A DNA stretch of 64,000 nt from Streptosporangiaceae bacterium (GCA_019245115.1 JAFARZ010000427.1:21236-85235), one strand, 5' to 3'; shown: positions 8,488-17,924, counted from the first letter of the stretch. Made by a program: numbers and translations. Notes: a model not told the origin generated them from the letters alone.

Positions 8488-9636
8488 CTATCCGGGCGTA
8501 TCCACCCACTGGCCGCGGGCCATCACGGCGGTCAGCCGGAAGTCATCGTCAAGGACAACGAGGTCCGCGGCCAGGCCCGGGAGCAGGGCACCCGTGACTT
8601 CGGCGAGGCCGAGAATACGGGCCGGGGTGGTGCTCGCGGCCGCGGCGACGTCGGCGGCCGGCAGGTCCACCGCGGTGATCGCCCGCCGGACGACATGGGC
8701 CATCGTGGCGGTCGAGCCAGCGATCGAGCCGGCGCCAGGGACTCCTTCGGCGAGCCGGGCCACTCCCCCGGACACGACCACATCCTGAGGGCCGAGGCGG
8801 TAGCGGCCGTCCGGCATGCCCGCGGCGCCCATCGCGTCGGTGATCAGGACCAGATCGTCGCGCCTGAGGGCACGGGCCGCCAGGCGGATCGTCATATCGT
8901 GCAGGTGCGTGCCATCCGCGATCACCTCGCAGGTGACCCGGCGGTCCAGCAGTGCGCCGGCCGCGCCGGGTTCGCGGTGGTGCAGCGGGGGCATGGCGCT
9001 GAACAGATGGGTCGCATGCGTGACACCGGCGTCGATCGCGGCGGCGGTGACCTCGGCGGTCGCATCCGTGTGTCCGGCGGCGGCGATCACTCCGGCCCCG
9101 ACCGCGGCCCGGATCAGTTCAATGGCGCCGGGCAGTTCCGGAGCGATGGTGATCTGCCGCAGATGTCCCCGGGCCGCGGCGTGCAGCCGTTCGAACGCGG
9201 CCAGGTCGGGATCGAGCAGATAACGGGGATCCTGAGCGCCGCACCGAGCCTGTGACAGGAAGGGCCCCTCCAGATGGATGCCGTCGATCACGCCCTCATC
9301 GGCCAGGTCGGCCAGCATGGCGACACGCCACTGGAGTTCGTCCAGCGGCGCGGTCACCGTGCTGGCGATGATCCGGGTGGTGCCGTGCGCGCGGTGGAAC
9401 GCGACGGCTTTCCTGGCCTCGTCGGCGCCGCCCTCGGTGAACGACGCACCGCCGCCGCCATGGACGTGCATGTCGATGAATCCCGGGAGGATCCAGCTGT
9501 CGCCCAGATCCGTGACCTCGCCAGGAGGCGGTGGCTCACCGTTTCCGCGCGCTTCTATTTGCCCGTCGGCCACGCTGATCCAGCCAGGACGGTACCAGCC
9601 CTCCGGCGTGATCAGGTGCTTGGCTCGCAGAATCAT
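8488..9636 (-). CDS. nagA: N-acetylglucosamine-6-phosphate deacetylase
   Basis: Hydrolyses GlcNAc-6-phosphate to glucosamine-6-phosphate and acetate in the cytoplasm, the first committed step of GlcNAc use. The protein has 382 aa and the amidohydrolase metal site is complete: GFIDMHVHGG (His57, His59), HLEGPF (Glu123), GHTDAT (His189), ATHLFSAM (His210) and ITDAMGAAG with catalytic Asp267. The start at 9636 gives the usual family N-terminus (MILRAKHLITPEG). The frame stays open upstream through two copies of a dispersed repeat (to 9861), so an N-terminally extended form is formally possible but unlikely. It is downstream of the SIS-type deaminase gene on the same strand, which would catalyse the next step. 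Confidence 0.93.
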   Translation of the reverse strand: MILRAKHLITPEGWYRPGWISVADGQIEARGNGEPPPPGEVTDLGDSWILPGFIDMHVHGGGGASFTEGGADEARKAVAFHRAHGTTRIIASTVTAPLDELQWRVAMLADLADEGVIDGIHLEGPFLSQARCGAQDPRYLLDPDLAAFERLHAAARGHLRQITIAPELPGAIELIRAAVGAGVIAAAGHTDATAEVTAAAIDAGVTHATHLFSAMPPLHHREPGAAGALLDRRVTCEVIADGTHLHDMTIRLAARALRRDDLVLITDAMGAAGMPDGRYRLGPQDVVVSGGVARLAEGVPGAGSIAGSTATMAHVVRRAITAVDLPAADVAAAASTTPARILGLAEVTGALLPGLAADLVVLDDDFRLTAVMARGQWVDTPG

Positions 9637-9661
9637 AGGTAGATTCTTCCGCGCAGATTTA

Positions 9662-9851
9662 CCCTCCGCGCCAAGGCCTCGCTGCGCTCGGCCGGCTTGG
9701 AGCCACGGCGGGAATTGCCGCCCCTCCGGGACGGCAACCGCTCCATCTCCCTCCGCGCCAAGGCCTCGCTGCGCTCGGCCGGCTTGGAGCCACGGCGGGA
9801 ATTGCCGCCCCTCCGGGACGGCAACCGCCGTGGCGCTCGCTTCCGCTCGCC
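9662..9851. repeat. Dispersed repeat A, two tandem copies with 87-bp period
   Basis: Copy 1 starts at 9662 and copy 2 at 9749 with CCCTCCGCGCCAAGGCCTCG; both continue into a GC-rich inverted-repeat core (CCACGGCGG near 9791 pairs with CCGCCGTGG near 9825, enclosing TTGCCG/CGGCAA). The pair fills almost the whole space between the SIS gene stop (9854) and the nagA start (9636). The same element recurs at 29374-29477 and 35603-35736 in the same orientation. It is open in several frames. Confidence 0.85.
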
Positions 9852-9853
9852 GT

Positions 9854-10738
9854 TTACGCAAGTATTACTGAGCGAGACAGGGAGCGGGGCTGGTCGGGGT
9901 TGATGGCCTTGCGGTCGGCCAGCGTTACGGCCAGGCGCTGTGCGCCGATCAGCCCGAGCAGCGGATCGCCGCCCCGGTTGATAACCGTAGCTCCGGTACG
10001 CGCGGCGTCGGCGGCCAGGCTGGCGGGAATCTCGCCGATGCCCCACACCACGGTGTCCGGATCGCTCACGCTGATCGGGCCGTGCCGGTACTCCATCGCC
10101 GGATACGACTCGGCCCATGTCCGCGACGCCTCGCGCAGCTTGAGCGCCGCCTCGTCGGCCACGAACGACGCCCAGCCGCAGCCGAGGAACGTGTACTCGG
10201 CGCGGTCGGCCAGTTCCGCGGGGAGCGGGCGCGTCAGTTCGGCGGCGGCCGCGGCGGGGAGCGCGCTCAGATCCTCACCCAGGTGAGCACGGAGCAGGAC
10301 GATCGCGGCGGTGATGAACCGGCTGGACACCACCGAACGCTCATCGGCGAAGTCCAGAAGCACCAAGTTGGACGTTTCGCGGGCTAGAGGCGCACTTTCG
10401 GTCGCGGTGAGCGACGTCGTTCTAATGTTAGAAGGAATTTCCCGAAGTGCGGCAAGAACCTCTGTGGTCGTGCCGGTGCGAGAAATGAACACCATGTGGT
10501 CATAGTCCCTGGTAGATACCAGCTCCGACGCGGGATAACCATCGGTAGGGCCATGACCCGCGGCCTCACGAAGCCGCGCGTAGGCGCGCGCGACGTTGAG
10601 CGAGGAGCCGCAGCCGATCACCGCCACGCGCTCGCCAGGGGCCGGAAGCGTCCCGGCAGCTGACAGAGACGCGGCGCGGGCGATCGCGGTTGACCACACA
10701 TCGGGCTGGCTGGTGATTTCGTCCGACAGGTAGCTCAT
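9854..10738 (-). CDS. SIS-domain sugar isomerase/deaminase (glucosamine-6-phosphate deaminase type)
   Basis: The 294-aa protein has two SIS domains (about 25-140 and 170-285) like the isomerase half of GlmS and the AgaS/NagB-II deaminases; it probably converts glucosamine-6-phosphate to fructose-6-phosphate and ammonia. Phosphosugar-binding marks are GCGSS (42-46) and SRTGTTTE (86-93); the segment AMEYRHGP is the usual active-site region. The start at 10738 (MSYLSDEITSQPDVW) matches the family and has GGGAG in front; ATG at 10798 is an alternative with a weaker site. It lies upstream of nagA on the same strand and downstream of a divergent-looking DeoR gene, which fits a GlcNAc unit. Exact substrate is inference. 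Confidence 0.85.
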   Translation of the reverse strand: MSYLSDEITSQPDVWSTAIARAASLSAAGTLPAPGERVAVIGCGSSLNVARAYARLREAAGHGPTDGYPASELVSTRDYDHMVFISRTGTTTEVLAALREIPSNIRTTSLTATESAPLARETSNLVLLDFADERSVVSSRFITAAIVLLRAHLGEDLSALPAAAAAELTRPLPAELADRAEYTFLGCGWASFVADEAALKLREASRTWAESYPAMEYRHGPISVSDPDTVVWGIGEIPASLAADAARTGATVINRGGDPLLGLIGAQRLAVTLADRKAINPDQPRSLSRSVILA

Positions 10739-10780
10739 CACTGCTCCCGGCTCCACTGCGCCCGACTCCACAATACTGCA

Positions 10781-10788
10781 ATCATGAT
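10781..10788. promoter_or_regulatory. Possible operator ATCATGAT upstream of the SIS gene
   Basis: The 8-bp palindrome ATCATGAT occurs here and again at 11675-11682, upstream of the adjoining DeoR gene; GATCATG also occurs near 10831. A shared site in front of the regulator and its likely target is typical, but 8 bp is short and the link to DeoR is only positional. Confidence 0.3.
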
Positions 10789-10834
10789 CTTTGCTCATTC
10801 ATGAGTGATTCTTGCCTCTATGAAGCAGTATAGA

Positions 10835-11629
10835 TCATGTAGTTATGACAGTGATGCCCCGCTCGGCGAAGCCTCCCAGCACCGATCTCACCAGGGCCGC
10901 CTCCCCGGCCTGGTCGTCGGTCACGATCGTGTCGATCTCATCGCTGGCGCAAACCCGGGCAAAGGCGCGTTTGCCCAGCTTGGAGCTATCCGAAACAATC
11001 GCCACACGCTCGGCTCTGCTGGCCATGAGGCGGTTGATGCTGGCCTCGCCCTCGTGGTGGGCGGTCGCCCCCGTCCGCACGTCCAGCGCGTCCACGCCGA
11101 GGATGGCCCAGTCGATGCTCAGTTCGGCCAGCACCAGGGTGGCGAGCGGTCCGATCAGCTCGTAGGACTGGCCGCGGGCCACGCCGCCGGTCAGGACGAT
11201 CTTGACCTGCTGGCGGACGGCGAGTTCGTTGGCGATGTTGAGCGCGTTGGTGACCACGGTGATGGCCGGGTCACCCTCCTGCAGGTCGGGCCGGGTGGCG
11301 AGCGCCCTGGCGACCTCACTGGTGGTGGTCCCGCCGTTCAGCGCCACGATCGCGCCCGGCGTCACCAGGGCCGCGGCGGCCCGGCCGATCCGCTGCTTCT
11401 CCGCCGCGTGGCGAGCGGTCTTGTACCGCAGCGGCAGGTCGTAGGACACGTTCCCCGCGATGGCGCCGCCGCGAGTGCGTGTTATCAGCTGCTGTTTGGC
11501 CAGGTCATCCATGTCCCTGCGGATGGTGGCGAAGGACACGCCGAGCACCTGGGCCGCGTCGGCGACACTGACCTCACCGTCGGCCGACATCAGCTCCAGC
11601 AGGGCATTCCAACGCTGGTACCTGGACAT
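10835..11629 (-). CDS. DeoR-family sugar-responsive regulator
   Basis: Cytoplasmic repressor of 264 aa. Residues 1-57 are the DeoR helix-turn-helix (RYQRWNALLELM, then SVADAAQVLGVSFATIRRDM) and residues 75-250 the sugar-phosphate-binding DeoRC domain (LNGGTTTSEVA, VLTGG, GVDAL, SDSSKLGKRAF). It is upstream of the SIS gene and nagA on the same strand and is the natural candidate to control them in response to an amino-sugar phosphate. GGGGG precedes the ATG at 11629. A possible operator is at 11675-11682. Confidence 0.9.
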   Translation of the reverse strand: MSRYQRWNALLELMSADGEVSVADAAQVLGVSFATIRRDMDDLAKQQLITRTRGGAIAGNVSYDLPLRYKTARHAAEKQRIGRAAAALVTPGAIVALNGGTTTSEVARALATRPDLQEGDPAITVVTNALNIANELAVRQQVKIVLTGGVARGQSYELIGPLATLVLAELSIDWAILGVDALDVRTGATAHHEGEASINRLMASRAERVAIVSDSSKLGKRAFARVCASDEIDTIVTDDQAGEAALVRSVLGGFAERGITVITT

Positions 11630-11674
11630 GGAGCCCCCACGTCTAACGAAGCATCGTGTTTATGGAATGTACAT

Positions 11675-11682
11675 ATCATGAT
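11675..11682. promoter_or_regulatory. Possible operator ATCATGAT upstream of the DeoR gene
   Basis: The same 8-bp palindrome as in front of the SIS gene, about 46 nt upstream of the DeoR start codon. Suggestive of self-regulation; weak evidence on its own. Confidence 0.3.
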
Positions 11683-11758
11683 GCGGCCATGGTGCGTCGT
11701 TGTGCACCTTTAATGCCACGAAGCGTGTGTGAATCTGCGCGATCAGCGCCTACAGCGG

Positions 11759-12505
11759 TCAGCAACCGCCCGCGGGACCCGGTACCCCGGGGCCGGTCTC
11801 CGGATCGTCGACAATGCCGACGGCGGGCCGGATCACCCCGCCGAAGTGCACCACATACCAGACACCGCGCCAGGAAATCAGCGACGCGATACCGATCGAA
11901 CGCTCCTGGCCGCCGGCGTCGTAGACGAGCCGCGTGCCGTTGATGTGCCAGTAACCCACGTAGTTGTAGCAGTAACCGGGGGGAACCCAGGCCGCTTCGG
12001 AGCTTGGCGCTATGTCGACACGAAGCAGCCGGGCCTGCGAGCCCACGACGCGATGCGCGGCGCGCACGTCCAGCTCGAAGTCGAGCCAGAGCCGTCCGGT
12101 CCAGTCTGCTTCCGGATTTCCTACGGCCTTGACCTTGGCGTATGCGGTCTCGGGGAAGAACGCCGGGCGGCCGAAGCCTGGGCTGCCCGTGGTCACCGCC
12201 AGCCAGACGTCCGTCATCGCGTTGCGGAATGCCTTGGAACGCGTGCTCGGGAACTGCCGGGTCTGCGGCCGGGCGCCTGCCCCTGGGTCCACCGGCAGCG
12301 CCTGCGCCTGCGCGGGGGGCCGGGGCTTCGGCGGCACGATCCCGGCGGATGACGTCCGGGGCGTCCGGGTAGCCGTGGCGGCCGGGCGGCTGGACCCGGT
12401 CGCGCTGGGGGAAGAACTCGCCGAGCATCCCGCCAGTAGCGCCACCGCGGTGAGCGCCACGGCGGCCACTCCCGTCCGGGGCGCCATCCGGTCCATCGCT
12501 GTCAC
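11759..12505 (-). CDS. Lipoprotein of unknown function
   Basis: The protein has 248 aa and a classical lipoprotein signal: a hydrophobic stretch followed by LLAGCSAS, with the lipid-bearing Cys near residue 26. A Ser/Pro/Ala-rich linker (about 28-80) leads to a compact C-terminal domain (about 90-240) rich in Trp and Tyr that ends in ISWRGVWYVVHFGG and a Pro/Gly-rich tail with a last Cys. Proteins with this ending are common in actinobacteria as uncharacterised lipoproteins. Start may be GTG 12505 or ATG 12496/12487. It stands divergent to lhr. Function unknown. Confidence 0.75.
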   Translation of the reverse strand: MTAMDRMAPRTGVAAVALTAVALLAGCSASSSPSATGSSRPAATATRTPRTSSAGIVPPKPRPPAQAQALPVDPGAGARPQTRQFPSTRSKAFRNAMTDVWLAVTTGSPGFGRPAFFPETAYAKVKAVGNPEADWTGRLWLDFELDVRAAHRVVGSQARLLRVDIAPSSEAAWVPPGYCYNYVGYWHINGTRLVYDAGGQERSIGIASLISWRGVWYVVHFGGVIRPAVGIVDDPETGPGVPGPAGGC

Positions 12506-12608
12506 CCGTCACGTTCTATCGGCCAGTTCCGACGGTCGAGACTACCGGGCGCGGACGGCGCGGGGACAGCCGGTCAAGAATGTCAGTGGCTGGATGCATT
12601 ATGGGGGC

Positions 12609-15600
12609 ATGAAGGGAAACTCGGCGCTGGCTGGATTCTCGGCCGCCACGCAAGCGTGGTTCACCGGTGCCTTCGCCGAGCCCACACGGGCACAGGCGGG
12701 GGCCTGGGAGGCGATAGGCAAGGGCGAGGACGCGCTGGTGGTGGCCCCCACCGGATCGGGCAAGACGCTGGCCGCGTTCCTGTGGGCGATCGACCGGCTC
12801 GCGGCGGCGCCGCTCCCGGACGCCAGGCAGCGCTGTCGCGTGCTGTACGTCTCGCCGCTGAAGGCGCTGGCCGTCGACATCGAGCGGAACCTCCGCGCGC
12901 CGCTGACCGGGATCCGGCACGCCGCGCACCGGCTGGGCCTGCCGGAGCCGGATATAAAGGTGGCGGTCCGCACCGGCGACACCAGTGCCGACGAGCGCCG
13001 CAGGCTGGCCAGCAAGCCGGCCGACATCCTGATCACGACGCCCGAGTCCCTGTTCCTGCTGCTCACCTCGGCGGCACGGGAGACATTGCGGTCGGTCGAG
13101 ACGGTCATCGTGGACGAGGTGCACGCGGTGGCCGGCAACAAGCGTGGCGCGCACCTGGCGCTGAGCCTGGAACGCCTGGACGCGCTCCGCGAAGCTGGAG
13201 CCGCCAAATGCCCCGCCGGGGGGGTCATGGGGGGTCGTCCCCCCAGGCCAGCACAGCGGGTCGGCCTGTCCGCGACCGTCCGTCCGGTCGACGCCGTCGC
13301 CGCCTTCCTCGGCGGCGGCACACGCCCGGTCACGATCGTGCAGCCGCCGAGCGCCAAGCGCCTGGAACTGAAGGTGGCCGTCCCCGTCGAGGACATGAGC
13401 GACCTGGAGACGGCGGCCGGCGCCGGCGGCGACGAGGAGGATCCGGTCGCGCGCAGGTCGATCTGGCCGCACGTCGAGGAGCAGGTGCTCGACCTGATCG
13501 AAGCGCATAAGTCGACGATCGTGTTCGCCAACTCGAGACGGCTCGCGGAGCGGCTGTGCGGACGGCTGAACCAGCTCGCCACCGAGCGCGCCGGCCCCGA
13601 CGCGGAACTGGTCGAGGTCGCGCGCGCCCACCACGGCTCCGTGTCCCGCCTGGAACGACTGGAGATTGAGGAATCGCTGAAGGTGGGACGTCTTCCGGCC
13701 GTCGTGGCGACCTCGAGCCTGGAGCTCGGCATCGACATGGGCGCGGTGGACCTGGTGGTGCAGGTGGAATCGCCGCCTTCGGTGGCCAGCGGGTTGCAGC
13801 GAATCGGCCGGGCCGGGCACAACGTCGGCGACGTCTCGCGCGGCATCATCTTCCCCAAATACCAGGGCGACCTCGTCCAGTCGGCGGTCGTCGCCGACCG
13901 GATGCGGGACGGCCAGATCGAAGAACTGCGCATCCCGCGCAACCCGCTGGACGTCCTCGCCCAGCAGATCGTGGCGATGGCCGCGATGGATGAATGGCAG
14001 GTAGACGAGCTCGAACACGCCATCCGCAGGTCAGCGCCGTTCGCCAGCCTGACCAGGCCGGTGCTGGACGCCGTGCTCGACATGCTGTCCGGCCGCTACC
14101 CGAGCGAGGAGTTCGCCGGCCTGCGGCCGCGGATCGTGTGGGACCGGGTCAACGGCACGATCCGGGCCAGACCCGGCGCGCAGCGGCTCGCCGTCACCAG
14201 CGGCGGGACGATTCCGGACCGCGGGCTGTTCGGCGTGTTCCTGCCGGCCGGCTCGGGCTCGGGTTCGGGCTCGGGTTCGGGCGCCGCCCAGCCTCGCCGG
14301 GTCGGAGAACTGGACGAAGAGATGGTGTACGAGTCGCGCGTGGGAGAGGTGTTCGTGCTCGGCGCCAGCTCGTGGCGGATCGAGGACATCACCCCGGACC
14401 GGGTCATCGTGACCCCGGCGCCTGGCGAGGCCGGCAAGCTGCCGTTCTGGCACGGTGACACGCCGGGACGCCCCGCCGAGCTGGGCGCCGCGATCGGCCG
14501 GACGATCCACGAGCTGGCGGCCAGGGACGAGGAGCCGGCCGCGGCGGCACTGACCGAAGCCGGCCTCGATGAGCTGGCCGCGAAGAACCTGCTGCGGTAT
14601 CTCGGCGACCAGCGCAAGGCCACTGGTTACGTGCCCGACGACCGCACTCTGGTAGTGGAGCGGTTCCGCGACGAGCTGGGCGACTGGCGAGTCGTGCTGC
14701 ACAGCCCGTACGGCGACCGGGTGCACGCGCCATGGGCGCTGGCCATCACCGCGCGGCTCCGTGAGCGCTACGGCGGCATGGACGTGCAGGCCCTGCACAC
14801 CGACGACGGCATCATCATCCGGGTGCCGGATGCCGACGATCCCCCGCCGGCCGGGATCGCGCTGCTCGACCCGGACGAGATCGGCGACATCGTCACCGCC
14901 GAGGTCGGCGCGAGCGCGCTGTTCGCGTCGCGGTTCCGCGAGTGCGCCAGCCGGGCGCTGCTGCTGCCTCGCCGTCAGCCGGGGCGGCGGACCCCGCTGT
15001 GGCAGCAGCGGCAACGATCCGCTCAGCTACTGGAGGTGGCGTCCCAGTATCCGGCGTTCCCCATCGTGCTGGAGACGGTGCGCGAATGCTTTCAGGATGT
15101 GTTCGACGTGCCGGCGCTGACCGGGTTGCTACGGGACATCGCCGCCCGCCGGATCCGGATCGTCGAGGTGGAGACTTCTGCTCCGAGTCCGTTCGCCAAA
15201 TCCCTGCTGTTCCGGTACGTGGGCGCGTTCATGTACGAGGGCGACGCCCCGCTGGCCGAACGCCGCGCCCAGGCGCTGTCGCTGGATCCCGCTCTGCTGG
15301 CCGAGCTGCTCGGCGGCGAGGGGCTGCGTGAGCTGCTCGACCCCGCTGTCGTGACCGATACCGAGCGTGACCTGCAGCGACTGTCACCGGACCGGCGGTG
15401 CCGGGACATGGAGGGCGTCGCTGACCTGCTGCGCACGCACGGCCCGCTGAGCGCGGCGGAGATAGAGCAGCGGTGTGATGGCGCCCTGGAGGCCGTCGCG
15501 GAGTGGCTGGCCGAATTGTCGGTGGCCCGGCGTACTATCCAGGTGCGGGTCGCGGGCGAGCCGATGTGGGCGGCGATCGAGGATGCGGGCCGGTTGCGCG

Positions 15601-17279
15601 ACGCGCTCGGCGTGCCGTTGCCGGTCGGTGTGCCGGAGGCGTTCACCGAGCCGGTGCCGGATCCGCTCGGCGACCTGGTGGTCCGGTATGCGCGGACACA
15701 CGGCCCGTTCCCGGCATCCGCGATAGCCGACCGGTACGGGCTGGGCGTCGCGGTGGTCACGATGGCCCTGCACCGGCTGGCGGCCAGCGGCCGGGTCAGC
15801 GAGGGCGAGTACCTGCCCGGCGGCCGCGGTGCTGAGTGGTGTGACGCCGAAGTGCTGCGCCTGCTTCGCCGCCGCGGCCTGGCCCGGCTCCGCAAGGAGG
15901 TGGAGCCGGTACCGCCGGAGGTGTTCGGGCGGTTTCTCCCTGTCTGGCACGGGATCAGCTCCGCGGGCGGTTCCGGTGGCACACGCCGGTCCGATGCCGG
16001 TGCGGTGCTCGAGGTCGTGGAGCGGCTGGCCGGGGTGCCGGTCCCGGCATCGGCGCTGGAGACGCTGGTGCTTCCGGAACGGCTGCCGGGCTACTCCCCC
16101 GCGCTGCTCGACGAACTGACCGCGGCCGGCGAGGTGGTGTGGTCCGGTGCGGGCGCGCTGCCGGGCGGGGACGGCTGGATCGTGCTCGCCCCGGCCGACA
16201 CTGCGCAACTGCTGCTGCCCGAGCCCGCCGAAGTGACGATGACGCCGCTCCACAACGCGGTGCTCGAAGCGCTGGAGAACGGCGGCGGCCTGTTCTTCCG
16301 CATGCTCAGCGACCGCGTCACGGGGCTGCTCGACGGCGCCGCCGTACCGGACACGGAACTCGCCGCGGCCGTCTGGGACCTGGTGTGGGCCGGGCGCCTC
16401 ACCAACGACACGCTCGCGCCGCTGCGGGTGACGCTCAGCGGCACCGGCACACGATCCGGGGCACAGCGCCCGTCCGCCGGGGTCCGGCCGCGCGCCCGGC
16501 CGGGCCCCGGCGGACGCTACCGATTCGGCCGCGCTCCCATGCCGACGCGCACCGGGCCGCCGACCGTCAGCGGCCGCTGGTCACTGCTCCCGCCGGCGGG
16601 CGGCGACCAGACGGTGCGGGCGCACACGCTTGCCATGACGCTGCTTGACCGGCATGGCGTGCTGACCAGGGGCGCGGTAGCCGCGGAGCGGGTGGCCGGA
16701 GGTTTCGCCGCGGTTTACCCCGTGCTGCGCGCGATGGAGGAGACCGGCCAGTGCCGCCGCGGTTACTTCGTGGAAGGCCTGGGCGCAGCCCAGTTCGCGC
16801 TGCCCGGTGCGGTGGACCGCATGCGTGCGCTAGCTGACCGTCCGCGCCGCGTCGCAGATACACATTCTCCCGAACGGACGGTGGTGCTTCCCGCCGCGGA
16901 CCCCGCCCAGCCGTACGGCGCGGCGCTGCCATGGCCGTCACGTCCGGGGACCGGATCCGGCGGCCTCGACGGGGGCGGCCTGGCCGCATCGGGTCACCGG
17001 CCAGGCCGCAAGGCCGGCGCCCTGGTCGTGCTCGCGGACGGGGCGCTCGCGTTGTATGTGGAGCGCGGCGGGAAGACGCTGCTGTCCTGGACCGACGATC
17101 CCGAAATCCTCGGTCCATGCGCCGCGGCGCTCGCTTCCGCGGTGCGGGCCGGTGCCCTCGGCCGGCTGACCGTGGAACGCGCGGACGGCGCCGGCGTGCA
17201 CGATTCACCGCTGGCCCTGGCCCTGGAGGCGGCGGGCTTCCGCCCGACCCCCCGCGGCCTCCGCCTGCGCGCGAGCTGA
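12609..17279 (+). CDS. lhr: Large Lhr-type ATP-dependent DNA/RNA helicase
   Basis: Superfamily 2 helicase of about 1556 aa, a DNA-repair-linked 3'-5' translocase. Helicase core motifs: APTGSGKT (46-53), DEVH (169-172), GLSATV after an insert, ATSSLELGIDMG and QRIGRAGH in the second RecA domain. The winged-helix and Lhr-core parts follow (about 480-850), then the long C-terminal region of full-length Lhr. Two local oddities are seen: a Gly/Pro-rich insert at about 199-214 encoded by a GC hairpin (13205-13250), just before the SAT motif, and a Gly-Ser run at 548-558 from a hexanucleotide repeat. The start at 12609 fits the family; ATG 12594 is possible. No Nei-type glycosylase follows, unlike many actinobacterial lhr loci. 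Confidence 0.93.
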   Translation: MKGNSALAGFSAATQAWFTGAFAEPTRAQAGAWEAIGKGEDALVVAPTGSGKTLAAFLWAIDRLAAAPLPDARQRCRVLYVSPLKALAVDIERNLRAPLTGIRHAAHRLGLPEPDIKVAVRTGDTSADERRRLASKPADILITTPESLFLLLTSAARETLRSVETVIVDEVHAVAGNKRGAHLALSLERLDALREAGAAKCPAGGVMGGRPPRPAQRVGLSATVRPVDAVAAFLGGGTRPVTIVQPPSAKRLELKVAVPVEDMSDLETAAGAGGDEEDPVARRSIWPHVEEQVLDLIEAHKSTIVFANSRRLAERLCGRLNQLATERAGPDAELVEVARAHHGSVSRLERLEIEESLKVGRLPAVVATSSLELGIDMGAVDLVVQVESPPSVASGLQRIGRAGHNVGDVSRGIIFPKYQGDLVQSAVVADRMRDGQIEELRIPRNPLDVLAQQIVAMAAMDEWQVDELEHAIRRSAPFASLTRPVLDAVLDMLSGRYPSEEFAGLRPRIVWDRVNGTIRARPGAQRLAVTSGGTIPDRGLFGVFLPAGSGSGSGSGSGAAQPRRVGELDEEMVYESRVGEVFVLGASSWRIEDITPDRVIVTPAPGEAGKLPFWHGDTPGRPAELGAAIGRTIHELAARDEEPAAAALTEAGLDELAAKNLLRYLGDQRKATGYVPDDRTLVVERFRDELGDWRVVLHSPYGDRVHAPWALAITARLRERYGGMDVQALHTDDGIIIRVPDADDPPPAGIALLDPDEIGDIVTAEVGASALFASRFRECASRALLLPRRQPGRRTPLWQQRQRSAQLLEVASQYPAFPIVLETVRECFQDVFDVPALTGLLRDIAARRIRIVEVETSAPSPFAKSLLFRYVGAFMYEGDAPLAERRAQALSLDPALLAELLGGEGLRELLDPAVVTDTERDLQRLSPDRRCRDMEGVADLLRTHGPLSAAEIEQRCDGALEAVAEWLAELSVARRTIQVRVAGEPMWAAIEDAGRLRDALGVPLPVGVPEAFTEPVPDPLGDLVVRYARTHGPFPASAIADRYGLGVAVVTMALHRLAASGRVSEGEYLPGGRGAEWCDAEVLRLLRRRGLARLRKEVEPVPPEVFGRFLPVWHGISSAGGSGGTRRSDAGAVLEVVERLAGVPVPASALETLVLPERLPGYSPALLDELTAAGEVVWSGAGALPGGDGWIVLAPADTAQLLLPEPAEVTMTPLHNAVLEALENGGGLFFRMLSDRVTGLLDGAAVPDTELAAAVWDLVWAGRLTNDTLAPLRVTLSGTGTRSGAQRPSAGVRPRARPGPGGRYRFGRAPMPTRTGPPTVSGRWSLLPPAGGDQTVRAHTLAMTLLDRHGVLTRGAVAAERVAGGFAAVYPVLRAMEETGQCRRGYFVEGLGAAQFALPGAVDRMRALADRPRRVADTHSPERTVVLPAADPAQPYGAALPWPSRPGTGSGGLDGGGLAASGHRPGRKAGALVVLADGALALYVERGGKTLLSWTDDPEILGPCAAALASAVRAGALGRLTVERADGAGVHDSPLALALEAAGFRPTPRGLRLRAS
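13205..13250. repeat. GC hairpin insert inside lhr
   Basis: GGGGGG (13229-13234), loop TCGT, CCCCCC (13239-13244), followed by AGGCC. A similar hairpin with the same AGGCC tail stands after the SGNH hydrolase gene (about 23567-23590). In lhr it adds about 15 codons between helicase motifs without breaking the frame. Confidence 0.55.
14250..14282. repeat. Gly-Ser hexanucleotide repeat inside lhr
   Basis: GGCTCG and GGTTCG units alternate for 33 bp and encode eleven residues of a Gly-Ser run between two Lhr core strands. A likely slippage product in a surface loop. Confidence 0.75.
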
Positions 17280-17451
17280 CCAGCACCCCTAGTCCTAGTC
17301 AGCTCCCCGTCGCCAACCCCCGGCCCGCTCGCCCCTCGGCCCGCTCGCCCCTCGGCCCGGTGCCTTCAACCTCGGCCGACTCTCCAGCATCCTGAGTCGC
17401 TTGTTCGCTCGTGCCAGGGTAAACCCGCCCCATCGGGGAAGCCGAGAGGGT

Positions 17452-17697
17452 ATGAGCAGGTCAGTGGATCCGCAGCAACGTCAACTGGGACCGGTGCGCC
17501 CCATGCGGGGCACCCGGGCCGGGATGCGCACGTTCGCGATCGCCGGGTCCATAGCGACTGTGATTCTCTTGGCCCTTGGATGCCTGCTCACGGCCGATCA
17601 CCATCGGGGCGGGGTGCTCCTGCTCGTTATCGGAGCCGTAGGGGCCATGTTCTGGCTGATCATGATTCCGCTGGCGCGGCGCCGCGCGAAGGTATAG
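17452..17697 (+). CDS. Small membrane protein, 81 aa
   Basis: Two membrane segments (about 26-46 and 52-71) with a polar N-terminus MSRSVDPQQRQLGPVR and a basic end RRRAKV. GAGAGGG lies 3-9 nt before the chosen ATG; the open frame extends 17 codons upstream without a better ribosome site. The protein resembles the many short two-helix proteins of actinobacteria with no assigned role. It lies downstream of lhr on the same strand but 170 nt away, so it is probably a separate unit. Confidence 0.6.
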   Translation: MSRSVDPQQRQLGPVRPMRGTRAGMRTFAIAGSIATVILLALGCLLTADHHRGGVLLLVIGAVGAMFWLIMIPLARRRAKV

Positions 17698-17924
17698 CCG
17701 ACGTGTGACTGTTCTCTGGGTGGCCGGCTCTCGACCGCCGATGGGATCCTCGGCGCTGACCTGGACGAATTTGCGGACCAGCTCACTAAGTAACGACTTC
17801 AGCACACTGGCGCCTTTCGCGTCGCTCCATATCCGACGCCATGATTGCGTCACGTGGGCAACTAGTGTCGCGGAATCATTGCGGACAACGGTGCGAATGT
17901 GGGGCGTTTCCGGAATAGCTTGCG

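Noticed and set aside
9662..9851. Repeat A as an insertion sequence
   Set aside because: Too short for any transposase and no target duplications visible; it is a small repeat, not an autonomous element.
9637..9861. NagA with a repeat-encoded leader
   Set aside because: The frame is open only because repeat A is open; the family start MILRAKHLITPEG is at 9636.
12012..12608. Long N-terminal extension of Lhr from the open frame
   Set aside because: This stretch is antisense to the lipoprotein gene and has no family similarity or ribosome site; the family N-terminus begins at 12609.
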